The notes beneath the pieces are model-generated. The model made no database searches, was not told where the DNA came from, and was given only the letters and a program-made list of their open reading frames with translations. A DNA stretch of 64,000 nucleotides, from the NCBI RefSeq assembly GCF_036030735.1, contig NZ_CP107928.1, positions 7,068,001 to 7,132,000 on the forward strand, in the 5' to 3' direction. The stretch comes from Streptomyces sp. NBC_00425 (GTDB taxonomy: Bacteria; Actinomycetota; Actinomycetes; Streptomycetales; Streptomycetaceae). Of the stretch, positions 39,076-48,357 are shown piece after piece. How positions within the stretch are numbered: the stretch's first letter is position 1; each line of letters starts with the position of its first letter. A program made the position numbers and the translations under genes.

Positions 39076-40776
39076 GTGACCATGATCACTCCCGACCCCG
39101 CGACTCCCGCACCGCCCACGGCGTCCCCCGCCGGGCCGCCCGCGAGTCCGCCGACGGCCTCGCCCTCGCTTCGCCCGCAGGCGGGTACGCCCGGTACGCT
39201 CACCGCCGTGCCACACGCTGATCAGTCCCAAACCACCCAGAAGGGCGCTTCCGTGACATATCCGGGACCGCCGCGACCGGCCCAGGTCTCCGCCACACCC
39301 CTCGCGGAGCTCGCCGATCAGCTGGGCGCCGCGCAGCCGGCCGACACCGCCGCAGACGTCACGGGCATCACCCACGACTCGCGGGCGGTCCGCCCCGGCG
39401 ACCTGTACGCCGCCCTTCCCGGCGCCCGCCTGCACGGAGCCGACTTCGTCACCCAGGCCGCGGGCCTGGGCGCGGTCGCCGTCCTGACCGACCCCGCCGG
39501 AGCCGACCGCGCCGCCGAGACCGGCCTGCCGGTCCTGGTGGTCGACGACCCGCGCGGGGCCATGGGCGAACTGGCGGCCACGATCTACGGCCGCCCCGGC
39601 CGCGACCTGCTCCAGATCGGCATCACCGGCACCTCCGGCAAGACCACCACCGCGTACCTCGTCGAGGGCGGCCTGAAGCCGGTCAGGTCCACCGGGCTGA
39701 TCGGCACCGTCGAGATGCGCATCGGCGACGAGCGCATCAAGTCCGAGCGCACCACCCCCGAAGCCACCGACCTCCAGGCCCTGTTCGCCGTCATGCGCGA
39801 GCGCGGCGTCGAGGCGGTCGCGATGGAGGTGTCCAGCCACGCGCTGGTCCTCGGGCGGGTCGACGGCTGCGTCTTCGACATCGCCGTCTTCAACAACCTC
39901 AGCCCGGAGCACATGGAGTTCCACTCCGGCATGGAGGACTACTTCCGGGCCAAGGCGCAGCTGTTCACGCGGAAACGCAGCAAACTCGGCGTGGTCAACC
40001 TCGACGACGAGTACGGCCGCCGGCTGGTCCAGGAGGCGGAGGTGCCGGTCGTCACCTTCTCCGCCGAGGGCGACCCGGACGCCGACTGGCGCGCGGTGGA
40101 CGTGGAGACCGGCCCGCTGGACTCGACGTTCACCGTCCTGGGTCCGGACGGCGTGCGGGTCGGCGCCAGGTCGCCGCTGCCGGGCAGCTTCAACGTGGCG
40201 AACACCCTCGCCGCGATCGTCTCCCTCGCCGTCGCCGGCATCGACCCGCGGACCGCCGCCGACGGCGTCGCCGCCGTGCCGGGCGTGCCGGGCCGCCTCG
40301 AGCGGGTGGACGCCGGGCAGCCCTACCTCGCGGTCGTCGACTACGCCCACAAGACGGACGCCGTCGAGTCGGTGCTCAGGGCGCTGCGCAAGGTCACCAA
40401 GGGCCGGCTGCACGTGGTCCTCGGCTGCGGCGGCGACCGGGACCGCACCAAGCGCGCCCCGATGGGCGCCGCCGTCGCCCGGCTGGCCGACACCGCCGTA
40501 CTGACCTCCGACAACCCCCGCTCCGAGGACCCCCTCGCGATCCTCGCGACGATGCTCCAGGGCGCGGCGTCGGTACCGGCCCACGAGCGCGGCGACGTGC
40601 AGCTGTTCGAGGACCGGGCCGCCGCGATCGCCGCGGTCGTGGCGCGCGCGCACGCCGGGGACACCGTGCTGGTCGCGGGCAAGGGCCACGAGCAGGGCCA
40701 GGACATCGCCGGGGTGGTCCGTCCGTTCGACGACCGCCAGGTGCTTCGCGAAGCTATCCAGCAGACCCAGGGATGA
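39076..40776 (+). CDS. murE: UDP-MurNAc-dipeptide:diaminopimelate ligase MurE
   Basis: This ligase adds diaminopimelate to UDP-MurNAc-L-Ala-D-Glu. With GTG 39076 it is 566 residues: an unusual ~70-residue Pro/Thr/Ser tail, then the N-terminal substrate domain, the ATP loop GTSGKTT (185-191) and DNPR (479-482), the motif for diaminopimelate instead of lysine. The start is uncertain: AGGAA precedes 39076, a leaderless-type TACGCT lies seven bases before GTG 39208, and AAGGGC lies seven bases before GTG 39253. The shortest form still keeps the whole enzyme. Confidence 0.93.
   Translation: MTMITPDPATPAPPTASPAGPPASPPTASPSLRPQAGTPGTLTAVPHADQSQTTQKGASVTYPGPPRPAQVSATPLAELADQLGAAQPADTAADVTGITHDSRAVRPGDLYAALPGARLHGADFVTQAAGLGAVAVLTDPAGADRAAETGLPVLVVDDPRGAMGELAATIYGRPGRDLLQIGITGTSGKTTTAYLVEGGLKPVRSTGLIGTVEMRIGDERIKSERTTPEATDLQALFAVMRERGVEAVAMEVSSHALVLGRVDGCVFDIAVFNNLSPEHMEFHSGMEDYFRAKAQLFTRKRSKLGVVNLDDEYGRRLVQEAEVPVVTFSAEGDPDADWRAVDVETGPLDSTFTVLGPDGVRVGARSPLPGSFNVANTLAAIVSLAVAGIDPRTAADGVAAVPGVPGRLERVDAGQPYLAVVDYAHKTDAVESVLRALRKVTKGRLHVVLGCGGDRDRTKRAPMGAAVARLADTAVLTSDNPRSEDPLAILATMLQGAASVPAHERGDVQLFEDRAAAIAAVVARAHAGDTVLVAGKGHEQGQDIAGVVRPFDDRQVLREAIQQTQG
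39195..39200 (+). promoter_or_regulatory. Possible internal leaderless -10 of murE
   Basis: TACGCT followed by seven bases and GTG 39208, in frame with murE. It would give the cluster a promoter from murE on. Confidence 0.4.
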
Positions 40777-40780
40777 ACTT

Positions 40781-42211
40781 GTGATCGCCCTCTCCCTCGC
40801 CGAGATCGCAGCAGTCGTCGGCGGGCAGACACACGACATACCGGATCCGTCCGTGGAAGTCACCGGACCGGTCGTCCGGGACTCCCGCGAGGTGGCGCCC
40901 GGCAGCCTCTTCGTCGCCTTCGTCGGCGAACGGGTGGACGGCCACGACTACGCGGCAGCGGTCGTCGAGGCGGGCGCGGCGGCCGTACTGGCCTCCCGGC
41001 CGGTCGGTGTGCCCGCGATCGTCGTGGACGACGTCCAGGCGGCGCTGGGGGCCCTCGCCCGGCACGTCGTGCACCGGCTCGGCGCCACCCTCGTCGCGCT
41101 CACCGGCTCGGCCGGCAAGACCAGCACCAAGGACCTGATCGCCCAGGTGCTCCGGCGCAAGGCGCCGACCGTGTTCACGCCCGGTTCGCTCAACAACGAG
41201 ATCGGACTGCCGCTGACCGCCCTGTCGGCCACCGAGGAAACACGTTTCCTCGTGCTGGAGATGGGCGCCCGCGGAATCGGCCACATCCGCTACCTCGCCG
41301 ATCTGACGCCCCCGAAGATCGGCCTCGTCCTCAACGTCGGCACCGCTCACATCGGCGAGTTCGGCGGTCGCGAACAGATCGCACAGGCAAAGGGCGAGCT
41401 GGTCGAGTCGCTGCCCCCGGCGGCCGACGGAGGCGTCGCGATCCTCAACGCCGACGACCCGTTGGTCCGGGCCATGGCCTCCCGTACGAAGGCGAAGGCG
41501 GTCTTTTTCGGAGAGTCCGGCGAAGCGGACGTTCGGGCCGAGAACGTGCGACTCACGGACACCGGACAGCCTGCCTTCAGCCTTCACACACCCTCCGGGT
41601 GCAGCGATGTGACCATGCGCCTGTACGGTGAGCATCACGTGTCGAACGCGCTCGCCGCGGCCGCCGTCGCCCATGAGCTGGGCATGTCCGCGCAAGAGAT
41701 CGCCACCGCGCTCTCCGAGGCGGGCTCCCTCTCCCGCTGGCGTATGGAGGTCACCGAGCGCCCGGACGGCGTGACGATCGTCAACGACGCCTACAACGCG
41801 AACCCTGAGTCCATGCGAGCTGCCCTGCGTGCACTGGCAGCCATGGGCGAAGCCTCACGGGCGAAGGGGGGCCGGACCTGGGCGGTGCTCGGCAAGATGG
41901 CCGAGCTCGGGGACGAGGCGCTCGCCGAGCACGACGCGGTCGGACGGCTCGCCGTCCGGCTCAATGTCGGCAAGCTCGTCGCGGTCGGGGGCAGGGAAGC
42001 CGCCTGGCTGCAACTGGGCGCATACAACGAGGGTTCGTGGGGTGAGGAGTCGGTGCACGTGTCCGACGCACAGGCGGCTGTCGACCTGTTGCGCAGCGAG
42101 TTGCGCCCGGGGGACGTCGTGCTCGTGAAGGCGTCCCGTTCGGTCGGTCTCGAGACCGTCGCGCAGGCGCTGCTCGCGACCGACGGCGAGGGTGAGGTCG
42201 TCGCCCGATGA
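40781..42211 (+). CDS. murF: UDP-MurNAc-tripeptide:D-Ala-D-Ala ligase MurF
   Basis: A 476-residue ligase completing the UDP-MurNAc-pentapeptide in the cytosol. It has the MurF N-terminal fold (DSREVAPGSLFVAFVGE), ATP loop GSAGKTS (109-115), the EMGARGIGHI block and the NDAYNANPESM hinge motif. GTG 40781 is four bases after the murE stop, and its own stop overlaps mraY, so it is translated as part of the cluster. Confidence 0.96.
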   Translation: MIALSLAEIAAVVGGQTHDIPDPSVEVTGPVVRDSREVAPGSLFVAFVGERVDGHDYAAAVVEAGAAAVLASRPVGVPAIVVDDVQAALGALARHVVHRLGATLVALTGSAGKTSTKDLIAQVLRRKAPTVFTPGSLNNEIGLPLTALSATEETRFLVLEMGARGIGHIRYLADLTPPKIGLVLNVGTAHIGEFGGREQIAQAKGELVESLPPAADGGVAILNADDPLVRAMASRTKAKAVFFGESGEADVRAENVRLTDTGQPAFSLHTPSGCSDVTMRLYGEHHVSNALAAAAVAHELGMSAQEIATALSEAGSLSRWRMEVTERPDGVTIVNDAYNANPESMRAALRALAAMGEASRAKGGRTWAVLGKMAELGDEALAEHDAVGRLAVRLNVGKLVAVGGREAAWLQLGAYNEGSWGEESVHVSDAQAAVDLLRSELRPGDVVLVKASRSVGLETVAQALLATDGEGEVVAR

Positions 42212-43281
42212 TGAATCAGATCCTCTTCGCGGGCGTCATCGGCCTCTTCCTGACGCTGATCGGCACGCCGCTGCTGATCAAGCTGCTGGCGCGCAAGGGC
42301 TACGGCCAGTACATCCGCGACGACGGCCCGCGCGAGCACGCCAGCAAGCGCGGTACGCCGACCATGGGCGGCATCGCCTTCATCTTCGCGACGGTCGCCG
42401 CGTACTTCCTGTCCAAGCTGATCACGGGCAATCCGCCGAGCTACACCGGTCTGCTGGTGCTGGGCCTGATGTGCGGCATGGGCCTGGTCGGCTTCCTCGA
42501 CGACTACATCAAGATCGTCAAGCGGCGCTCGCTCGGTCTGCGGGCCAAGGCGAAGATGGCCGGCCAGCTCATCGTCGGCATCGCCTTCGCGGTGCTGTCG
42601 CTGCAGTTCTCGGACTCCCGCGGCAACACCCCGGCCTCCACGAAGCTGTCCTTCATCACGGACTTCGGCTGGACGATCGGCCCCGTGCTGTTCGTCGTCT
42701 GGGCGCTGTTCATGATCCTCGCGATGTCCAACGGCGTGAACCTGACGGACGGTCTGGACGGCCTGGCCACCGGCGCCTCCGTGCTCGTCTTCGGCGCCTA
42801 CACCTTCATCGGCGTCTGGCAGTTCCAGGAGTCCTGCGCCAACGGCGAGACGCTGACCAACCCCAACGCCTGCTACGAGGTGCGCGATCCGCTGGACCTC
42901 GCGGTCATCTCGGCGGCACTGATGGGCGCCTGCCTGGGCTTCCTGTGGTGGAACACCTCGCCGGCCAAGATCTTCATGGGCGACACCGGTTCGCTGGCGC
43001 TCGGCGGCGTCCTCACGGGCCTCGCCATCTGCTCCCGCACGGAGCTGCTGGTGGCCATCATGGGCGGTCTGTTCGTCCTGATCACCATGTCGGTGGTCAT
43101 CCAGGTCGGCTCGTTCAAGCTCACCGGCAAGCGCGTGTTCCGGATGGCGCCGCTGCAGCACCACTTCGAACTCAAGGGCTGGTCCGAAGTCCTCGTGGTG
43201 GTCCGTTTCTGGATCATCCAGGGCATCTGTGTGATCGTCGGACTGGGCATCTTCTACGCGGGATGGGCAGCAGAGAAGTGA
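42208..43281 (+). CDS. mraY: Phospho-MurNAc-pentapeptide translocase MraY
   Basis: A 357-residue, ten-helix enzyme that puts phospho-MurNAc-pentapeptide on undecaprenyl phosphate to make lipid I. The Asp-rich motifs FLDDYIKI and NLTDGLDGLA, KIFMGDTGS and the cytosolic HHFELKGW loop are present. ATG 42208 overlaps the murF stop; an ATG three bases later is equally possible. murD follows with overlap. Confidence 0.96.
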   Translation: MMNQILFAGVIGLFLTLIGTPLLIKLLARKGYGQYIRDDGPREHASKRGTPTMGGIAFIFATVAAYFLSKLITGNPPSYTGLLVLGLMCGMGLVGFLDDYIKIVKRRSLGLRAKAKMAGQLIVGIAFAVLSLQFSDSRGNTPASTKLSFITDFGWTIGPVLFVVWALFMILAMSNGVNLTDGLDGLATGASVLVFGAYTFIGVWQFQESCANGETLTNPNACYEVRDPLDLAVISAALMGACLGFLWWNTSPAKIFMGDTGSLALGGVLTGLAICSRTELLVAIMGGLFVLITMSVVIQVGSFKLTGKRVFRMAPLQHHFELKGWSEVLVVVRFWIIQGICVIVGLGIFYAGWAAEK

Positions 43282-44681
43282 CCGACTGGCAGGGGAAGAA
43301 CGTCACCGTCGCCGGGCTCGGCGTCTCCGGCATCCCGGCGGCCAAGGCGCTGCACGGGCTCGGCGCGAACGTCACCGTCGTCAACGACGGCGACGACGCA
43401 CGCGCGCGTGAGCAGGCCGCAGGGCTGGAGGCGCTCGGCGTCACCGTGCGCCTCGGTGACGGGGCGACCCTGCCCGAGGGCGCCGAACTGGTCGTCACCG
43501 CACCCGGCTGGAAGCCCGACAAGCCGCTGTTCACGGCGGCCCGCGCGGCCGGGGTGCCGATCTGGGGCGACGTCGAACTCGCCTGGCGGCTCAGGGGCCC
43601 GGACGCCGCCCCCTGGCTGTGCGTCACCGGCACCAACGGCAAGACGACGACCACCCGGATGCTCGCGTCGATCCTCGAGGCGGCCGGCCTGCGCACGGCG
43701 GCCGTCGGCAACATCGGCGTCTCCCTGCTGGACGCGGTGCTCGGCGACGAGCGCTACGACGTCCTGGCCGTCGAACTGTCCAGCTACCAGCTGCACTGGG
43801 CGCCGTCCCTGCGCGCGCACTCCGCCGCCGTCCTCAACCTCGCCCCCGACCACCTCGACTGGCACGGCTCCATGGAGGCGTACGCCAAGGACAAGGGGCG
43901 CGTCTACGAGGGCAACCGGGTCGCCTGCGTCTACAACGTCGCCGACAAGGCCACCGAGGACCTGGTGCGCGAGGCCGACGTCGAGGAGGGCTGCCGGGCG
44001 ATCGGCTTCACCCTCGGCGCCCCCGCCCCGTCCCAACTCGGCGTGGTGGACGGCATCCTGGTCGACCGGGCCTTCGTCGAGGACCGGCAGAAGAACGCCC
44101 AGGAGCTCGCCGAGGTCGCCGACGTCGATCCGCCGGCCCCGCACAACATCGCCAACGCCCTTGCCGCGGCGGCCCTCGCCCGGGCCTTCGGAGTGCCCCC
44201 CAAGGCCGTACGGGACGGCCTGCGCGCCTTCGTGCCCGACGCCCACCGCATCGCCCACGTGGCCGACGTGGACGGCGTCGCCTACGTCGACGACTCCAAG
44301 GCGACCAACACCCACGCGGCGCAGGCCTCGTTGGCTGCGTACGGGTCGATCGTGTGGATCGCCGGCGGACTGGCCAAGGGCGCGACCTTCGACGAGCTGG
44401 TGGCCGAGTCGGCCGAGCGGCTTCGCGGCGTGGTGCTCATCGGCGCCGACCGCGCCCTGATCCGGGAAGCCCTGGCGCGACACGCCCCGGAAGTACCCGT
44501 CGTCGACCTCGACCGGACCGACACTGGGGCGATGTCCGCAGCCGTCCAGGAGGCCCGGCGGCTCGCCGCCGAGGGCGACACGGTGCTCCTCGCCCCCGCC
44601 TGCGCCTCCATGGACATGTTCGTCAACTACAACCAGCGCGGTGACGCGTTCGCTCAGGCCGTCCGCGAACTCGGAACCTGA
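43263..44681 (+). CDS. murD: UDP-MurNAc-L-Ala:D-Glu ligase MurD
   Basis: A 472-residue cytosolic ligase adding D-glutamate. The N-terminal Rossmann part VAGLGVSGIPAA, ATP loop GTNGKTTT (123-130), LNLAPDHLDWHGSMEAYA and YVDDSKATNTHA are intact. ATG 43263 lies inside mraY; GTG 43278, which overlaps the mraY stop as GTGA, is the other candidate and would remove five residues. A 108-base gap with a small hairpin follows before ftsW. Confidence 0.95.
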   Translation: MGSREVTDWQGKNVTVAGLGVSGIPAAKALHGLGANVTVVNDGDDARAREQAAGLEALGVTVRLGDGATLPEGAELVVTAPGWKPDKPLFTAARAAGVPIWGDVELAWRLRGPDAAPWLCVTGTNGKTTTTRMLASILEAAGLRTAAVGNIGVSLLDAVLGDERYDVLAVELSSYQLHWAPSLRAHSAAVLNLAPDHLDWHGSMEAYAKDKGRVYEGNRVACVYNVADKATEDLVREADVEEGCRAIGFTLGAPAPSQLGVVDGILVDRAFVEDRQKNAQELAEVADVDPPAPHNIANALAAAALARAFGVPPKAVRDGLRAFVPDAHRIAHVADVDGVAYVDDSKATNTHAAQASLAAYGSIVWIAGGLAKGATFDELVAESAERLRGVVLIGADRALIREALARHAPEVPVVDLDRTDTGAMSAAVQEARRLAAEGDTVLLAPACASMDMFVNYNQRGDAFAQAVRELGT

Positions 44682-44741
44682 CCCGGCCGCCTGCCGGGCG
44701 ACCTTGGGAGGGACGCGTGGGACCGTCACGGCCGACGTACG

Positions 44742-44769
44742 GCGCAGCAGCCGAGCGCAGCGGCTGCGC
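44742..44769 (+). other. Hairpin in the murD-ftsW gap
   Basis: GCGCA/TGCGC and GCCG/CGGC stems with a bulge of three bases and a seven-base loop, ending 20 bases before the ftsW ATG. It may affect ftsW translation. No T run follows. Confidence 0.4.
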
Positions 44770-44789
44770 CGCGAACAGCGGAGCGGCAG

Positions 44790-46154
44790 ATGCCCGGTAG
44801 CCGTACCGGGCGGCCGCCCGTCCAGCGAACCGTCCGCAGACCGGCCGGCGCCTCCCGGCCGCGCCGCGGCAACCCCGTACGACGGCTGCACGCGCGCGTG
44901 CAGAAGGCCTGGGACCGGCCGCTGACGGCCTACTACCTGATCTTCGGCGGCAGCCTGCTGATCACCGTGCTGGGCCTCGTGATGGTCTACTCGGCCTCTC
45001 AGATCACCGCGCTGCAGATGTCGCTGCCGGGTTCGTTCTTCTTCCGCAAGCAGTTCCTCGCCGCCACCATCGGAGCGGTGCTGCTGCTGGTCGCGTCCCG
45101 CATGCCGGTGAAGCTGCACCGCGCTCTCGCCTACCCGATCCTCGCCGGCGCGGTCTTCATGATGGCGCTGGTACAGGTCCCCGGGATAGGGATGTCGGTC
45201 AACGGCAACCAGAACTGGATCTCCCTGGGCGGCTCCTTCCAGATCCAGCCCAGCGAGTTCGGCAAGCTCGCCCTCGTGCTGTGGGGCGCCGACCTGCTCG
45301 CCCGCAAACAGGACAAGAAGCTGCTGAGCCAGTGGAAGCACATGCTCGTGCCGCTCGTCCCGGTCGCCTTCATGCTGCTCGGGCTGATCATGCTGGGCGG
45401 CGACATGGGCACGGCGATCATCCTCACGGCGATCCTCTTCGGCCTGTTGTGGCTGGCGGGTGCGCCCACGCGGCTGTTCGTCGGCGTGCTGTCGATCGCC
45501 GCCACGCTCGGCGTGATCCTCATCAAGACCAGCCCCAACCGCATGGCCCGGCTGCAGTGCATCGGCGCGACCGATCCCGGCCCGGGCGACTCCTGCTGGC
45601 AGGCCGTGCACGGCATCTACGCCCTGGCCTCCGGCGGGATCTTCGGTTCGGGGCTCGGGGCGAGTGTGGAGAAATGGGGGCAACTCCCCGAAGCGCACAC
45701 CGACTTCATCTTCGCCGTCACCGGCGAGGAACTGGGTCTCGCGGGGACGCTGTCGGTGCTCGCCCTGTTCGCGGCTCTAGGCTATGCGGGTATCCGCGTG
45801 GCCGGACGCACGGAGGACCCCTTCGTGAGGTATGCCGCGGGAGGCGTGACCACCTGGATCACCGCTCAGGCGGTGATCAACATCGGTGCGGTGCTCGGCC
45901 TGCTGCCGATCGCCGGAGTCCCCCTCCCGCTGTTCTCCTACGGGGGCTCCGCCCTGCTGCCGACCATGTTCGCCATCGGGCTGCTGATCGCTTTCGCACG
46001 CGACGAGCCCGCTGCGCGGGCGGCGCTTGCGATGCGGCCCCGCCGCTTTGGTAGAAAGCGGGGGGCGGGGGGCTCCGCGTTCGCACGGGCCTTCCGGAGA
46101 TGGAAAACGATGCGACGGCGTGCCTCGGCGGCGCGCCCGTCCGGAGAGCGGTGA
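44790..46154 (+). CDS. ftsW: Lipid II polymerase/division protein FtsW (SEDS family)
   Basis: A 454-residue SEDS glycosyltransferase with about ten helices. A basic N-terminal tail is followed by GLVMVYSAS, the extracellular NGNQNWISLGGSFQIQPSEFGKLA block, the GGDMGTA motif and SYGGSALLPTM near the end. It polymerises lipid II for septal wall with FtsI. GGAG seven bases before ATG 44790 supports the start. The basic C-terminal tail (~45 residues) is disordered. Confidence 0.95.
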   Translation: MPGSRTGRPPVQRTVRRPAGASRPRRGNPVRRLHARVQKAWDRPLTAYYLIFGGSLLITVLGLVMVYSASQITALQMSLPGSFFFRKQFLAATIGAVLLLVASRMPVKLHRALAYPILAGAVFMMALVQVPGIGMSVNGNQNWISLGGSFQIQPSEFGKLALVLWGADLLARKQDKKLLSQWKHMLVPLVPVAFMLLGLIMLGGDMGTAIILTAILFGLLWLAGAPTRLFVGVLSIAATLGVILIKTSPNRMARLQCIGATDPGPGDSCWQAVHGIYALASGGIFGSGLGASVEKWGQLPEAHTDFIFAVTGEELGLAGTLSVLALFAALGYAGIRVAGRTEDPFVRYAAGGVTTWITAQAVINIGAVLGLLPIAGVPLPLFSYGGSALLPTMFAIGLLIAFARDEPAARAALAMRPRRFGRKRGAGGSAFARAFRRWKTMRRRASAARPSGER

Positions 46155-46160
46155 ATTTCG

Positions 46161-47258
46161 GTGCATGTCGTACTCGCTGGTGGGGGGACCGCCGGCCACA
46201 TCGAGCCCGCGCTCGCCCTCGCGGACGCCCTCCGCAGGCAGGACCCCACTGTGGGGATCACGGCCCTGGGCACGGAGCGCGGCCTGGAGACCACGCTCGT
46301 TCCGCAGCGGGGCTACGACCTCGCGCTGATCCCCGCCGTACCCCTGCCGCGCAAGCCCACCCCTGAGCTGATCACCGTCCCGGGCCGGCTGCGCGGCACG
46401 ATCAAGGCCGCCGAGCAGATCCTGGAGCGCACCAGGGCGGACGCGGTCGTCGGCTTCGGCGGTTACGTGGCCCTGCCCGGCTATCTCGCGGCCAAGCGCC
46501 TCGGCGTGCCGATCATCGTCCACGAGGCCAACGCCCGCCCCGGTCTGGCCAACAAGATCGGCTCGCGCTACGCGGCCCGGGTGGCCGTCTCCACACCCGA
46601 CAGCAAGCTGCGCGACGCCCGCTACATCGGCATCCCGCTGCGCCGGTCCATCGCCACCCTGGACCGCGCCGCCGCCCGTCCCGAGGCCCGGCACATGTTC
46701 GGCCTCGACCCCAACCTGCCGACCCTGCTGGTCTCCGGCGGCTCGCAGGGCGCCCGGCGGCTGAACGAGGTCGTCCAGCAGGTCGCGCCCTGGCTGCAGC
46801 AGGCCGGCATCCAGATCCTGCACGCGGTCGGCCCGAAGAACGAACTGCCGCAGGTGCAGCAGATGCCGGGGATGCCCCCGTACATCCCGGTACCGTACGT
46901 GGACCGGATGGACCTCGCGTACGCCGCCGCCGACATGATGCTCTGCCGTGCGGGCGCGATGACCGTCGCCGAGCTCTCCGCCGTCGGGCTCCCGGCCGCC
47001 TACGTCCCGCTGCCCATCGGCAACGGCGAACAGCGGCTGAACGCCCAGCCGCTGGTGAAGGCGGGCGGCGGTCTGCTGGTCGACGACGCGGAACTGACCC
47101 CCGAGTGGGTGCGGGAGACCGTCCTGCCCGTGCTCGCCGATCCGCACCGGTTGTACGAGATGTCCCGGGCCGCCAGCGAGTTCGGCCGCCGGGACGCCGA
47201 CGAACTGCTCGTCGGCATGGTGTACGAGGCGATCGCCGCCTCTCGTGCACACCGTTAG
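46161..47258 (+). CDS. murG: UDP-GlcNAc transferase MurG
   Basis: A 365-residue GT-B enzyme that makes lipid II from lipid I on the inner membrane face. The donor-side loop GGGTAGH (7-13), VVGFGGYVALPGYLAA, VSGGSQGARRLN and CRAGAMTVAELSAVGLPAAYVPLP are clear. The start is GTG 46161, six bases after ftsW. It completes the lipid II steps started by MraY. Confidence 0.96.
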   Translation: MHVVLAGGGTAGHIEPALALADALRRQDPTVGITALGTERGLETTLVPQRGYDLALIPAVPLPRKPTPELITVPGRLRGTIKAAEQILERTRADAVVGFGGYVALPGYLAAKRLGVPIIVHEANARPGLANKIGSRYAARVAVSTPDSKLRDARYIGIPLRRSIATLDRAAARPEARHMFGLDPNLPTLLVSGGSQGARRLNEVVQQVAPWLQQAGIQILHAVGPKNELPQVQQMPGMPPYIPVPYVDRMDLAYAAADMMLCRAGAMTVAELSAVGLPAAYVPLPIGNGEQRLNAQPLVKAGGGLLVDDAELTPEWVRETVLPVLADPHRLYEMSRAASEFGRRDADELLVGMVYEAIAASRAHR

Positions 47259-47285
47259 GCACGATGGACGAAAGGGCAGGGGAGC

Positions 47286-48080
47286 GTGGCCGGATCCGCC
47301 ACCGCCGAGCGCGGTGCACGCCAGCAGGAGTCGTCCGGCCCGCCCCTCGTCCGACGGTTGGGGCCACGCCGGGTTCGTATGATCATCGTTCTCGTGTTGG
47401 CCGTCTCCCTCCTCGGCGCGGGCGCCGTCTGGGCGTTGTACGGCTCGCAGTGGCTGCGGGTGCGGGAGGTCACCGTCACCGGAACCGTCGTGCTGACTCC
47501 GCAACAGGTGCGCGAAGTCGCCGCCGTGACCGTCGGAACTCCGCTCGTCTCGGTCGACACCGACGCGATCGAGGCGAGACTCCGCAAGGAATTGCCCCGG
47601 ATCGACTCGGTTGAGGCGGTCCGTTCCTGGCCGCACGAAATCAGCGTGAAAGTGGTAGAGCGAACGCCGGTTCTTCTGGTCCGAAAAGGGGCGAACTTCG
47701 TGGAAGTGGACGACGAGGGCGTCCGTTTCGCCACGGTTTCCGAGGCCCCGAAGGGCATCCCGATGCTGGAAATGGCGGCCTCCTCCTCGCGATCGGCGGC
47801 GGCGAGTCTGCGTCGGTTCGGAGAGGCCCGGCTGACGCGGGAGGCGGTCCGGGCGGCCGACTCGCTGCCGTCCGCCGTCGCCCGCGAGACACGGCTGGTC
47901 AAGGTCCGTTCCTACGACGACATCGCACTGCGGCTGACCGGCGGCCGCACGGTGGCCTGGGGCAGCGCCGAGAACGGCGCCGCCAAGGGCCGCGCACTCA
48001 CCGCTCTCATGAAAGCCGCCCCGGCCGCGCGGCACTTCGACGTCAGCGCTCCCACCGCCCCTGCGTCATCGGGGAGTTGA
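47286..48080 (+). CDS. ftsQ: Cell division protein FtsQ (DivIB), POTRA domain
   Basis: A 264-residue single-pass protein: cytosolic basic tail, membrane helix (~31-52), a POTRA domain beginning WLRVREVTVTGTVVLTPQQV, and a beta domain with TPVLLVRKGANFVEVDDEGV. It links FtsL/DivIC to the septum. The start is GTG 47286 with GGGGAG upstream. It is followed by the ftsZ promoter region. Confidence 0.94.
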   Translation: MAGSATAERGARQQESSGPPLVRRLGPRRVRMIIVLVLAVSLLGAGAVWALYGSQWLRVREVTVTGTVVLTPQQVREVAAVTVGTPLVSVDTDAIEARLRKELPRIDSVEAVRSWPHEISVKVVERTPVLLVRKGANFVEVDDEGVRFATVSEAPKGIPMLEMAASSSRSAAASLRRFGEARLTREAVRAADSLPSAVARETRLVKVRSYDDIALRLTGGRTVAWGSAENGAAKGRALTALMKAAPAARHFDVSAPTAPASSGS

Positions 48081-48108
48081 CGCACATCAGCGCAGGCCAG
48101 CACCCTGG

Positions 48109-48139
48109 TTGGGCAGCGACATGGCTGATCACATAGGGT
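48109..48139 (+). promoter_or_regulatory. ftsZ promoter candidate (upstream)
   Basis: TTGGGC (48109-48114), a 19-bp spacer and TAGGGT (48134-48139), about 220 bases before ftsZ. Confidence 0.4.
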
Positions 48140-48170
48140 GAAAAGAAAAACGGGAGGTTCGGCGTGTTCG

Positions 48171-48200
48171 TTGAACGGGCGCCACTTGTCGACTTAGTGT
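48171..48200 (+). promoter_or_regulatory. ftsZ promoter candidate (proximal)
   Basis: TTGAAC (48171-48176), an 18-bp spacer and TAGTGT (48195-48200). A GACAC at 48226-48230, the core of WhiA sites, lies downstream. Several ftsZ promoters, one developmental, are known in S. coelicolor; I cannot say which this is. Confidence 0.5.
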
Positions 48201-48236
48201 CCTGTTCAGAAGACTTCAAGGAACGGACACACTGGT

Positions 48237-48261
48237 AACCCTAAACTTCAGCGTTAGGGTT
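48237..48261 (+). other. Inverted repeat AACCCTAA-N9-TTAGGGTT in the ftsZ leader
   Basis: Perfect 8-bp arms with a nine-base spacer, about 97 bases before the ftsZ GTG. It can fold as a hairpin in the leader or serve as an operator. It is AT-rich compared with its surroundings. Confidence 0.6.
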
Positions 48262-48357
48262 CGGGTCGGCGAAACGGACCGTCCCATTCGGCATCAGTCG
48301 TCGGATCGCATCACCTGTGACGCGACGACACGTAACTCGAGGCGAGAGGCCTTCGAC

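Noticed and set aside
36709..40863. Very long minus-strand open frame antisense to ftsI and murE
   Set aside because: High-GC codon bias removes stops from the mirror frame. The plus strand encodes complete conserved proteins, and the minus product is Arg/Gly/Asp-rich without domains.
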